Source: Glebionis coronaria (Eukaryota > Streptophyta > Magnoliopsida > Asterales > Asteraceae). Taken from it: 64,000 nt of DNA. Positions 1 through 9,681 of this stretch are shown here, piece after piece. The stretch spans positions 533,622,038 through 533,686,037 of the forward strand of contig CM046876.1 in NCBI GenBank assembly GCA_025667525.1, in the 5' to 3' direction. Position numbers and translations under genes: made by a program. Within the stretch, counting starts at the first letter, position 1, and each line of letters begins with the position of its first letter. The notes beneath the pieces were generated by a model. That model was not told the origin of the DNA. It made no database searches and was given only the letters and a program-made list of their open reading frames with translations.

Positions 1-680
1 TTATGTTATATAATACTTAATGCAAATTATATGAGTAAATTGAGTTTTAAGTGTATTTCTTTTTTTCGAAAAAAACAAAATTTCATTCACAATCAAAATC
101 AAAATGTTACATCAACACAACAAAACATACTTTGAGACTCAAACGTCGCATAACACAAAAACACGAGCACTCGACCACATATAAACACCCAAAGAGAACC
201 TAAAATCAAGACCCAAAATAGCTTACAAGGCCAAACAAACAAAAATAGACTATCCTCTAACAAGATAATTAGAGTAAAGTCCACATAATGGCCAAAACAC
301 ACCCATACTGAATCAATGAAACCACGAAACTCCACTTGCTACTATAAGGCAAAGGAGTTATGCGATGTCCCCTACGCTGTTATGCGATCGATGAGGCAAG
401 ATCAAGTAAGACCACCACCACTTTCCAAACAAGTATCAGGTTGTGCGATCAAATTCTCCCAATTTATATTGTATTTACTTGACCTTCTAACTATCCATTC
501 ATATGCTCGTAACCGGATTTCATGGAATATATTTGTGGTCGTTTTCACCTTTTTTCCAAACACACGACAATTTTGATTTTTTCATATGTAGTAGCTTATT
601 GTCCAAACCACACATTGCCATAATTTTTTATAGTTTGCTGAGATTGTATCTTCACCATTATACCTTAACATATCTTTCGT
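1..680. other. Intergenic, no gene recognised
   Basis: AT-rich sequence with short open frames only (the longest about 80 codons on either strand). None shows a recognisable domain, a splice context or a codon pattern like the protease gene downstream. I see nothing to annotate here. Confidence 0.6.
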
Positions 681-860
681 AGATATCATTAGACTAAAGG
701 CTTCTTGGCCCAGCGGTATGTGAGTGACCCTCTAACCTAAAGGTTGTGGGTTCAAGTCTCGGTGGAGACATGTGAGATAGAATTTGTGAGATAGTTTGTG
801 TGAGTTGTAAAAGATTTCCGTTCAAAAAAAAAAGAAAAAAAAAAGAAAAGATATCATTAG
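681..860 (+). mobile_element. tRNA-derived SINE with target-site duplication
   Basis: The body at 693-848 begins with a tRNA-like head. A box A-like motif (tggcccagcgg) lies at 706-716 and a box B-like motif (ggttcaagtct) at 749-759, the spacing of an internal RNA polymerase III promoter. The 3' end is an A-rich tail (about 815-848). The element is flanked by a perfect 12-bp direct repeat, agatatcattag, at 681-692 and 849-860, which is the target-site duplication expected of LINE-mobilised retroposition. It has no coding capacity and would depend on LINE machinery in trans. A tRNA gene is excluded by the A tail and the duplication. Confidence 0.85.
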
Positions 861-1420
861 TATAATTTTCATCAATTATTATATAACATAAACAAAATAA
901 TTTAAAAAAAAGATTTTGCTAACAGTAGCTCTATAAGTTTTTTTTTTTCATAAACATACCATTTATATAAAATAACATTAAATAAACTCATTATTTCTAT
1001 ATTTATACATATTTAAATATTAAAATTATAGAAAGTGTTGTTAAACATAGAATGATTTATCTTAATTAATGTTGAATTTTCAATTATGTTATTCAAACAT
1101 GGAAAGTGTTTTGTTAGTTAAATGTTAATTTTCAATTATGGTATATTTATGAAAAACCAATAAGACTGCTGTTAGCAAAAACTAAAAAAAATTAGTTTAA
1201 AAGTTAAAAACGAATATTTATTTAAAAATGAAAGAAGTATTTATTATTGAATGTATAAGTAAATAATCTAATACTAGAAAGTCAAATGAAAATAAACAAA
1301 AAATTATTAATACTAAAAAAGGAAATAAAAAACTTAAAAAAACATTTCATCCTTAAATTAACTGAGACTGGTTGGAAAGTTGCAGCTCTGTTCTGTCCAA
1401 AAAACATTAAATTCCTTCCT
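861..1420. other. AT-rich upstream region of protease gene
   Basis: Very AT-rich, with homopolymer runs and no supported gene. It is upstream of the protease gene and presumably contains its promoter, but no single TATA box can be picked out because TATA-like sequence is everywhere. Confidence 0.4.
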
Positions 1421-1520
1421 TCCTTCCTTACTTCTTTTTTAACATTTTCATCATCTTCTTCCTTCCTTTCACACACACTAAACACACCATTCTCTCTCTC
1501 TCACACACACACAATGTCAC
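1421..1520 (+). repeat. Pyrimidine-rich CT/CA microsatellite in probable 5' UTR
   Basis: Runs of ttcc, then ctctctct and cacacaca repeats, lie 50-150 bases upstream of the protease start codon. CT-rich leaders are common near plant transcription start sites, so this probably marks the core promoter and 5' UTR. That role is inferred. Confidence 0.5.
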
Positions 1521-1572
1521 ACCTCTGAACCAACACACATTCACCAACATTCCAAAACCATAATCATAAAAA

Positions 1573-4414
1573 ATGGGTGTGTTAACTGAATCATGGTGTT
1601 TTTGCAATGGAGGTGGTAAGTCAGAGAGAATCAAAGGCTCTGTTTATGTAAACAAAGGGTCTGCTATGGCTAGGATTACTACTAGTAGTAATGGTGGGTT
1701 GTTTTGTGGTACTGGTTTTTTGATTCATAGGAATTTGTTGCTTACTACACATGCTGTTCTTCCTTCTGTTGCCTCTGTTGAGGCTGCTGAAATTCGGGTT
1801 CAGAATGGTGTCGGTGCTTCGCTTTTTCCTCATAGGTATATTACATATGTATAATATTTGTTTTATCTTTTATTTGAACGGCGAGTTAGTAGTTAGTGAT
1901 TCGAGCCTAAAGTGATATCCAATTGGACAGTATATTACATATGTAAGATGTTTGTTTTATCTGATCATGAAATGTAAATGTTGGTTAAGTTTGATATTGG
2001 TTATTGACAATTGTAGATCTAGTTGACTTTGAAGTTAGTTGTTGTAATTGTTTAGGATTGTTAGATTTATGTGATTAAGTGTTTTGAGTCTGTTAGGCGA
2101 AAAAGTCGGAAACCATGGTTACAAAAGAAAAGAAAAGTAAAAGATTATAAGAAAGTTTGTGTTTATTAAGTACACCTTAACCTCTGCCGAGTGGGCATTT
2201 GTTGGCAAAATCCGATAAGGAATAATCAAAATGTGTGTGGCTGTTATTGTCGAAATAAGACGTTTGAGTTTATTAATTTTAGGATCATATGTAAATTAAC
2301 TCGAAAGTAGTTAGAAAATGAGAACCATTTTGGTTGCAGTTATTTCTAGAAAATTAACACCTATAGAATGACAGCTAAAAGCCCCCTCACACCTTGCAAT
2401 TTTGTCGTGGAGGAAACATATTAGCTCAAACGAGTGTGCAGTCCACACTTCCCGTATCTGAGTACAATATGAAATCTCGTTGGTCTTTATTTAGTATATC
2501 GCAATTATCTAAAATAGTTGATGAGTTGATGACACTAAAATAGCAGAGAAGGTTAAGTAACCTTGTAGCGTTTTGTGAAATAAGTGGATGGCTCAAGCGT
2601 AATCATAAAGGATTGGTTTGATATACCGTAACTTTTTAAAGATTGTGTGAATATACCAAAACCGATATTTTCTAATGATACATTCTTTCGATCGAAAAAA
2701 CATTTGGTAGATGCTTATGTTCTCCTGTGTAAAAGAGTAACTTTTGATTAAAAGCTTCCCTCGAAGAGAAATGTTGCTTTTAGGGGTTGTTTGGGATTGG
2801 TTGTTTACGTCCTTATCTGCTTATTTTTAGAGCAGATTATCAGTTTTGAGTGTTTGGAATCTGTGGATAAATTTGCTTATCTGCTTATTTTAGAGCCAAC
2901 AAGCATATGAAATTAAGCATCTTAGTACCTGCGTATTTTTTATGCCAGTAAGCAGTTTTCAATAAGCAATCCCATTTGTAACTTGAGGAGTACTTATTCT
3001 TTCACCATTTTGTGTTTCGTTTTACCTTTGAAAGTAGCCTGCTAAACAAGCTGCTCATACAATCAAATTGAATAACAGGTTTTTCATAACAAGCTCTGTT
3101 CTCGATCTAACAATAGTGGGTATCGACTTGGATGGAGAGTCCAATGTGTCGATTCAGCAGCCTCCCTACTTGAAAACCTGTGCTAAATCGAGTCTGGACC
3201 TGGGTAGTGCAGTATACCTTCTAGGGCACGCTGAGAAAAACGATCTGACAGTTGGCGAAGGGAAGGTGGTTATAGCCACTGACAGTCTCATTAAGGTATG
3301 TACCGATGGTGTGACATGGAGCCCTGGTTCAGCAGGGTTTGATGCACATGGTAACCTCTCGTTCATGGTTTGTGACCCTATGAAGTTAGCGACGTCTCCA
3401 AACACGAAATCTAATACAACATCATCCTCTTCTTCAACTTCTTGGAAGAAGGATCTTCCGATGCAATTTGGTATCCCAATGCCTGTAATTTGTGATTGGT
3501 TAAACCAGCATTGGGAGGGTAGTCTCGATGATTTAATGAACAAACCAAAACTACCCCTTATTAGATTGATGTCCACAGGCCAAAGAAGTGAGCAATCGTG
3601 TACTTCCTTCTCTATGCGACAAGTTTTTAAGACTACCGAGCCCGGATCAGAACCAAATCCCGAACCCGAAATTGATCCAACAACTCCATCATCAGCATAT
3701 CGGACCTCAAAATTTAAAGACCAACCCGGGCCCGGTTCATCCCCTGTTACAAATAGTTGCCAAGGTGAAACACCATCTCGTGATCAAGGAATCCCTACAC
3801 CTGAGATATATGAGTCACCAAAACTGACATCTGTTCCATTCAGGAAAAACCAAAACACCCAAATTCAGCTTTTAGACATAAATTTCCCTCCCAAGACGGC
3901 TAAATCAACTGGGCTAACGCTGCCTGTAAAAAACCAATCAAATTCAATAATGGAAGCTGAGATTGTTTCAATGGGTTCTGTAAAGGAGGCCGAGAGTGAG
4001 GTCCGATCATGTTCGTCCGGAAGCCAGGTTTCTGACGAGAAAAATGGGTATAGCAGCGAAGGGGAGACCACAATGTACTCAGCGGAAACAGCAGAGAGCC
4101 GTAACTACCCAAGTCCTAAAGAAGGAAGGTTTGGTCAGCAGCCGGTTGGAAGGAGCCAGAGCTGCGTGAACTACAACAGATGGGGCCCGATCCAGGCTAG
4201 CTCAGTCGCTCGTGGACGTTCACTCGAAAAGCAGAGAAGCTACATGCAGAGTAGAAAGGTCTATTCACAAGGTGCAACCTCTCACAGGAGTAATGAGTAT
4301 TGTAGCCCTACTGTGTCGTCAATCATGAAGAAACGGAACAATTTGGAGCAGCAGTGGCCTAATAGGTCTCGCCGGCCAACTGCAGTTCATTCCTCACCAA
4401 AATGGGCATTTTGA
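1573..4414 (+). CDS. Trypsin-like serine protease family protein (two exons)
   Basis: Exon 1 is 1573-1835, the intron 1836-3078 (gtatat...acag) and exon 2 3079-4414. The join splits one Arg codon and gives a 532-residue protein. The chymotrypsin-fold signatures are in order: GTGFLI at about 46-51, TTHAV with candidate catalytic His60, LDLTIVGID with candidate Asp97, and PGSAGF with candidate Ser172. His and Asp/Ser lie on different exons, which supports the splice model. Residues about 240-532 are Ser/Pro/Asn-rich and probably disordered, ending in a basic tail. This matches plant Trypsin_2-type proteins with a long C-terminal extension. There is no obvious signal peptide. The natural substrate is unknown to me. 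The start is the first ATG of the exon that gives the conserved fold. The triad is intact, so the gene is likely functional. Its 3' flank from about 4491 is duplicated, inverted, at 38.9-39.2 kb. Confidence 0.88.
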
Positions 4415-4706
4415 TGTTGTTTCGAGGTAATGAAGTCTTGTATATCTTATATCTGTAACTAGTTACTTATAGCCTGAATGTGCAGTTTGAGTTTAAGATT
4501 AAATAAGTTTTATTTTTGGGGTCAAAACTATCCAAAATAACCCAGAAGGGTATATGTTCTTGTATTTCTACCTTATCAAATGAATTGTAAATTTTTATGT
4601 TTGTAAGCTAGAATGAGGCGTTTGTCCCTTGTAACTTGTAACTTTGTAATGCCACTGGTTTAAGTTCATAAAATTTTATCATTAATTAAAGGTTTATGTT
4701 GGTAAA

Positions 4707-4988
4707 ACAGTGGCGGACGCAGAAAATCGGGCGGTGGGGGGCAATTTTTTTTTACAATACCAAAGAAAAAATAGCTAGAATCCGAATAAAAAAACCGATT
4801 TTTTAATTTAAAAATGGAGGATTTTTAGGTTTTAAAGTGTCAAAAGTTGGATTTTAATGTGTGAGTGGGGGGCAATTTGCGTTTCCGATGGAGGGCATTT
4901 AACAAAAACTGTCAAAATCGAAGAAAATATACACTATAATCGCGTTTTTTTATCAAGCTATGGGGGCGCCGCCACCCCGGACCTAACC
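4707..4988. mobile_element. Unclassified insertion beside solo LTR
   Basis: It starts near gtggcggacgcagaa and ends near ccaccccggacc. It is absent from the other arm of the inverted duplication, where the corresponding flanks are nearly contiguous. Sequences starting gtggcgga are common in plant repeats, but no terminal inverted repeat or target-site duplication is clear, so I do not assign a class. Confidence 0.4.
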
Positions 4989-5364
4989 TGTTGGTAATTA
5001 TGTAACGGTTGATACTACATATTGCAATTCGTTTATGTTGTACGATACCGACAACAAACCCGAAGTTCGATAACGCAGAACCGCTAGATCGCGAGTTGTA
5101 TCGAGCACAAGTAGCGAACACGAGAGAGACTACAAAGAACCGACAATAGTATATGCACACGGAATACCCCCAACTACCCCTTTATTAATAACCCTAATAA
5201 AGATTACATTGGGAAGAAGAATTCAATGAACTAGGATCCCCCTCATCCCTATTTATAGAGATGAGGGGGTAGACACCTTCCTAATACAAGTTTATTCCTA
5301 ATCTATATTACAAAGTACACTTAAGTCCCTAAACTATATTTAAGTTTACTCCTAAATTCTAACA
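4989..5364 (-). mobile_element. Solo LTR, Copia-like (376 bp)
   Basis: The ends are TG...CA on either strand. On the minus strand it begins TGTTAGAATTTAGGAG, a common Copia-type LTR start, and has a TATA-like box (ctataaatag, plus-strand 5249-5258). No internal domain, primer-binding site or partner LTR follows. The other arm of the duplication lacks it, which supports insertion. I could not find a matching 5-bp duplication at its edges, possibly because it sits next to another insertion. Confidence 0.6.
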
Positions 5365-5877
5365 GTTTACGTCTATAGAAATGTCATACAGTTGATCGCG
5401 CAGGGTCTGCTAATGACAATTGTATCGGTTTTAGTTTACACGATTTCATCTTCTAATCAAGTGTTTTTCATGTATCGAGTATGCGAAACCCGAAACAAAG
5501 TTCTTGATATATAGCATGGCGCCTGTTTCAGTATGCATGGCTTTTTAGTTCTTTGCTTATACCATGTCCAGTGTTCTATTCAGGTAAACCAATACTTAAA
5601 ACCATGCATATATATAGATTGTACTGTACTGGGTGATTAGAAAGAAAATTTAAGATACATACATAAGATGGTTAAGCTTATCAGACAGACAATCATCTTC
5701 TGTTAAACTCGTTGGATAGAATGGGATGCTTTTTTTGTCGTGAACAAACCTAACATAATAAATCAACAAACCTAACATAATAATCAAGGTTGTCCTCAGT
5801 TTTTAAGACTTCTTTTTCGAAATTATTTTAAGAAAAATGGATCGCTAATTATAGCTAGATCATGTTAATATTACTTA
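5365..5877. other. Duplicated flank, no gene
   Basis: 5365-5460 continues the match to 38885-38990 (inverted). The rest is AT-rich and unassigned. From about 5749 the sequence is repeated, imperfectly and in direct orientation, at about 6945-7040. Confidence 0.5.
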
Positions 5878-6877
5878 GAGCACAAGGTACGATCTCATTC
5901 AATTCCGTGGTCTCGTATCGTGGAAAAAGTGCATACCACGTAAACCAACTCACCCATAACACCAAAATCACAATAACATCATAAAAGTGCCGTAGTGGCT
6001 AACACTATGTCATAGTGGCCCCACTTATATATATATATATATAAAAACAAACCGTGGCGCAAGGTAGGGGTGAGCATATGGACCGAGAACCGAACCGGAA
6101 CCGAGAACCGAACCGAAACCGACCTAAACCGAACCGTATTTTAGAACCGCGGTTCGGTTCTCGGTTCCAAAATTTATAGAATTGCGGTTCTCGGTTCGGT
6201 TCGGTTCGGTTCCGCGGTTCTCGGTTCCGGACCCGAAGAACCGTTCAAATTTCAAGTATATAAGAATTTTTCGTTTTTTTACGTAATATTTCACATATTG
6301 AAAATCTTAATATATAAGTTCATCGTTATAGCAACATGATGTTTATATTTATACATTTATAATACTTTGTAATCTATAAACAACAAAAAAAACTCGTTGA
6401 ATACATACGATTTAAATTAGAATTGAATTTTTTGAAGTAGTTTTACATTAAAACTATTACTTTTTTATCTTCTTATAGTATAGTTGCTACATTTCTTTTT
6501 TATTAGAAGTAAATATGCGTAAAAAAATAAAAAATATTAAATGTTTGGGTGTTTTTAAAATTTTGCGGTTCCAATCGAGTAAGACCCGAAATACCCGAAC
6601 CGGACCCGAGAACCGAGCGGAACCGAAACATGGTATTCGGTTCGGTTCTCGGTTCCTATATTTTACGTTTTGCGGTTCTCGGTTCTTGCGGTTCCGGTTC
6701 GGTTCATAACGCAAGCCACGGTGCAGTGTCTCGCGTCGTGGGCTCACGTTATGCCCATCATTTTAGTCTGACACTTACGGCGTGAGGCACCGTAACACCA
6801 CCCACAATGCAATATCTCGCGCCGTGGTTTGGTGTTATGACCACGGCTCAAGCCATGAACAACCAAACCAGGAGCTC
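5878..6877. mobile_element. Harbinger/Tourist-like MITE with nested repeat
   Basis: The element is bounded by tta at 5875-5877 and 6878-6880. Its ends are gagcacaagg at the left and, on the opposite strand, gagctcctgg at the right, an imperfect inverted pair. A TTA duplication is typical of PIF/Harbinger insertions. It is noncoding. A GAACCG-rich unit (6069-6708) sits inside it between direct copies of cgcaag. The surrounding genomic sequence is a tandem duplication of about 150 bp, and this MITE sits in the first unit. The class call is inferred from the target duplication and ends only. Confidence 0.5.
6069..6708. repeat. GAACCG/CGGTTC-rich repeat unit nested in MITE
   Basis: Dense gaaccg motifs at the left and cggttc motifs at both ends make the unit partly self-complementary. 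It begins taggggtgagca, a start seen in many plant hAT-type noncoding elements. The expected matching end (tgctcaccccta) is missing here, although that end is present in a related remnant at about 35945-35957. A short repeat, cgcaag, lies on both sides. Confidence 0.45.
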
Positions 6878-7316
6878 TTATAATTAGAAAGTGGATTATT
6901 ACTAAAAAAATAGCTTATGCCATTATATATATGTTATGTTTATTAGGAATCGCAAACCTAACAGAATAATCAAGGTTGTCCCTCAGTTTTTAAGACTTTT
7001 TTTTTTCAAAATTTGTTTAAAAGATCATGTTAATTTTAATTATAATTAGAAAGTGGATTGTTATTAAGAATAGGTTTTGGTATTATGTGAAGTTTATTAT
7101 GAATCGTAAAACTAAATATAGCATATATTAAGTTTCTTATAAAAAGATTCGAGTCCTAAATCCCTTAGAAGTCGGCATCTAATAATTCTGTTATAAATAT
7201 AAGCCTAAAACCTATCGACCAAAATCATAACTTTTTCATAAAAAGTCTTCTATCGTTCTCTAAGAAGAATTTAGGTTTTTTTTTCGATACAAGTTACTTA
7301 CTTTGTTATTCTAACA

Positions 7317-9681
7317 ATGTCTACTTCTTCAAAGATGATCGAGCTCAGGAGTTCGGATGGTCAGTTGTTTGAGGTAGACGAGAGCGTGGCGTTGCAGTCA
7401 CAGACGATTAAAAACATGATCGAAGATGATTGTGCTGACACCACCATCCCTCTCCCCAATGTCACCAGCAAAATCTTAGCCAAGGTTATTGAGTACTGTA
7501 ACAAACATGCCGAGGCACCCGATTCTGAAGATACGACTAAGGTTGCTGAGGACAAAGACAATCTCAAATCTTTTGATGATGAGTTTGTTAAAGTGGATCA
7601 GACCACTTTGTTTAATACTATTCTGGTTGTTGGAATTTCATCTTGACTTATACTTATTATTTAGTTTTTATTAATTGTTATTTTAGTTTATTTCTGTTTA
7701 GGAATTGAATAATGATAGAGAGTCAGATGGTAGACCAAGTTTCGTGGAGAAATAGGAACGTTGGAGAGTTGCTAGCATTTAGGAGAGAGTGGGGTGAATT
7801 GGTTATTTTCTGTTGATTGTTTCACAGCTTGTAGGCTATATATAGCCATCTATTTTATTCAATAAATACAGCAGCTTTTCATATACAAAAGTCCTTTTAA
7901 TTCTTATCCATATAAAAGGTGTGTGCTGTGTGTGGGTAATCTGGGTCTAAACCATCTCTTGGTATCAGAGCGATTGGCACAAGATCCTTGCAAGAAAGAA
8001 AGAAGCTGATTTAGATCAGCAAAGAAAGTAGAAAGAAAGAAAGTCAGAAAGTTAGAAAGCCAGAAAGAAAGAAAGTCAGAAAGAAAGAAAGAAAGTCAGA
8101 AAGAAAGTCAGAAAGTAAGAAAGTAAAGAAAGAAGAAAGAAAGAAAGTAAAGAAAAAGAAGAGAAGAATGGCCTTGGTACCTAAAGAAGGAGGCTCGATG
8201 TCCTATCAAGTACCGGTCTTAACCTCGGTAAATTATCCGGTGTGGTCTGTGAAGGTTAAGTCCATTATGGATGCTTATGGCCTATGGGGTACAGTTGAAC
8301 CACGAGCTTTAGGCGAAGAACCTGATGCAAAGAAGTCGAAACAAGCTCTAGCATTTTTGTTTCAGGCCATACCAGAAGATATGGTGTTGCAGATGGCGAA
8401 CTATACCGATCCAAAACAAGTATGGGACGGTCTCAAAACGCGATACTTGGGGGTAGATCGGGTGAGAGCGGCTCGCCTTGCGACATTGAAAAGGGAGTTG
8501 GAAAGCTTGCGCATGAAGGAGGGAGAAACAGTGGATGACTTTGCAGCCAAGTTGAGTGGTTTAGCTTCAAAGGTAAGGGGCCTTGGGTACGAGCTCGAAG
8601 AAGTAGACATGGTTAAAAGGCTACTTGATTCTATGCCGAAGTCATTTCTTCAGATTGTGGCCTCAATTGAACAATGTTTTGATTTGGACTCGATGCTCTT
8701 TGATGAAGCGGTAGGAAGACTCAAGGCATTTGAAGAAAGACTAAAAGGCCTTGGTGAAAAGGAGGAAGAGCAAGGCCAAGTCTTGATGGCCGAACATAAG
8801 TATGGTGAAAGTAGCGGACAAGGAAGGGGTCGTGGAAGAAGCTATGGCAGAGGTGAAAGAGGCCAAGGAAGAGGTACGGGCCGGGGTGGTGATAAAAGTA
8901 GGTTCCGATGTTTCGATTGTGGAGAGTTTGGACACTTTGGTTATGAGTGCGAAAAGTGGAAGAAAAATGATGATGAAGCCAACTTAATCGAACAGGAAGA
9001 ACCGGCACTTCTTTGAAGAAGAAATGGGTCAAGATGAAGGGGGTGAATGTTGGAATTTCATCTTGACTTATACTTATTATTTAGTTTTTATTAATTGTTA
9101 TTTTAGTTTATTTCTGTTTAGGAATTGAATAATGATAGAGAGTCAGATGGTAGACCAAGTTTCGTGGAGAAATAGGAACGTTGGAGAGTTGCTAGCATTT
9201 AGGAGAGAGTGGGGTGAATTGGTTATTTTCTGTTGATTGTTTCACAGCTTGTAGGCTATATATAGCCATCTATTTTATTCAATAAATACAGCAGCTTTTC
9301 ATATACAAAAGTCCTTTTAATTCTTATCCATATAAAAGGTGTGTGCTGTGTGTGGGTAATCTGGGTCTAAACCATCACTGGTACGTATTATGTCATCTTT
9401 TATATTAGTCTGTCTTTAGTTTCGGTTTGTCTTTGCGTTATTTATCCAACCATTGGCATAGATTAATGAATATATTGCTAATCGACTTTTCTTAAATTTG
9501 TTTTCAGGCTGCAAACTATCTTAACATTAAGAGCCTGTTGGATCTGACATGTCAAACTGTTGCTGATATGATCAAAGGGAAGACACCTGAGGAGATCCGT
9601 CAGATGTTCAACATTAAGAACGATTTCACTCCAGAGGAAGAAGAGGAGATTAGGAAGGAGAATGCTTGGGCTTTTGAGTAG
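7317..9681 (+). CDS. SKP1-like (ASK-like) gene, copy A, interrupted at its splice donor
   Basis: Exon 1 is 7317-7625 (103 codons) and exon 2 is 9508-9681 (57 codons plus stop), giving 160 residues, the usual SKP1 length. Exon 1 encodes the BTB/POZ-like fold ([16 protein letters not shown] near residues 9-24). Exon 2 encodes the F-box-binding C-terminal helices ([15 protein letters not shown], then [20 protein letters not shown]). SKP1 bridges F-box proteins to CUL1 in SCF ubiquitin ligases. A 1750-bp gag-only LTR element (7628-9377) sits exactly at the exon 1-intron border, with TSD ctggt containing the last codon and donor GT. Read-through adds VVGISS and a stop after residue 109, deleting the C-terminal helices. 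Use of the retained GT at 7626 would instead splice the element out as intron. The frame is otherwise intact. Copy B is at 32835-33456. Confidence 0.85.
7628..7957 (+). repeat. 5' LTR of gag-only element
   Basis: It starts TGTTGGAATTTC. The TATA-like ctatatatag is at 7836-7845 and an aataaa-type signal lies near 7860. The terminal dinucleotide is ct instead of ca, the one difference from the 3' LTR. Confidence 0.88.
8168..9016 (+). CDS. Copia-type Gag polyprotein (UBN2-like, CCHC zinc knuckle)
   Basis: This is an intact 282-residue frame and the only gene of the gag-only LTR element. The N-terminal part (about 15-45, with [18 protein letters not shown]) and residues about 65-190 ([34 protein letters not shown]) match the retrotransposon Gag fold of plant Copia elements. 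Residues about 218-245 are RG-rich and suit RNA binding. A canonical CX2CX4HX4C knuckle ([14 protein letters not shown]) is at 248-261. Gag would assemble the virus-like particle and package element RNA in the cytoplasm. The start is the first ATG after the purine-rich leader. The protein ends 31 bases before the 3' LTR, so there is no room for pol. The intact frame with near-identical LTRs suggests selection for gag function or very recent copying. Confidence 0.9.
   Translation: MALVPKEGGSMSYQVPVLTSVNYPVWSVKVKSIMDAYGLWGTVEPRALGEEPDAKKSKQALAFLFQAIPEDMVLQMANYTDPKQVWDGLKTRYLGVDRVRAARLATLKRELESLRMKEGETVDDFAAKLSGLASKVRGLGYELEEVDMVKRLLDSMPKSFLQIVASIEQCFDLDSMLFDEAVGRLKAFEERLKGLGEKEEEQGQVLMAEHKYGESSGQGRGRGRSYGRGERGQGRGTGRGGDKSRFRCFDCGEFGHFGYECEKWKKNDDEANLIEQEEPALL
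9048..9377 (+). repeat. 3' LTR of gag-only element
   Basis: Same sequence as 7628-7957 by eye, except that it ends in the canonical ca. It is immediately followed by the second ctggt and the original SKP1 intron donor context (gtacgt). Confidence 0.88.

Larger units (their letters stand above)
7628..9377 (+). mobile_element. Gag-only LTR retrotransposon (TR-GAG-like), complete and young
   Basis: It has LTRs at 7628-7957 and 9048-9377, each 330 bp. By eye they are identical except for the terminal base. The TSD ctggt is at 7623-7627 and 9378-9382. The primer-binding site tggtatcagagc (7960-7971) is complementary to the 3' end of initiator tRNA-Met. A purine tract precedes the 3' LTR (about 9034-9047). 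The only gene is a Copia-type gag (8168-9016); there is no protease, integrase or RT. This fits the described class of terminal-repeat elements with GAG domain, which must use pol proteins from another element. The leader at about 7990-8167 is a long gaaag/agtcag purine repeat without ATG. The near-identical LTRs indicate very recent insertion, and copy B of the host gene lacks the element. Confidence 0.9.

Noticed and set aside
99..576. Overlapping open frames on both strands of about 80 codons
   Set aside because: No domain, low-complexity hydrophobic translation on one strand, and no splice or promoter context.
706..760. Possible tRNA gene
   Set aside because: Box A and box B are present, but the cloverleaf does not close and an A tail with TSD shows a SINE.
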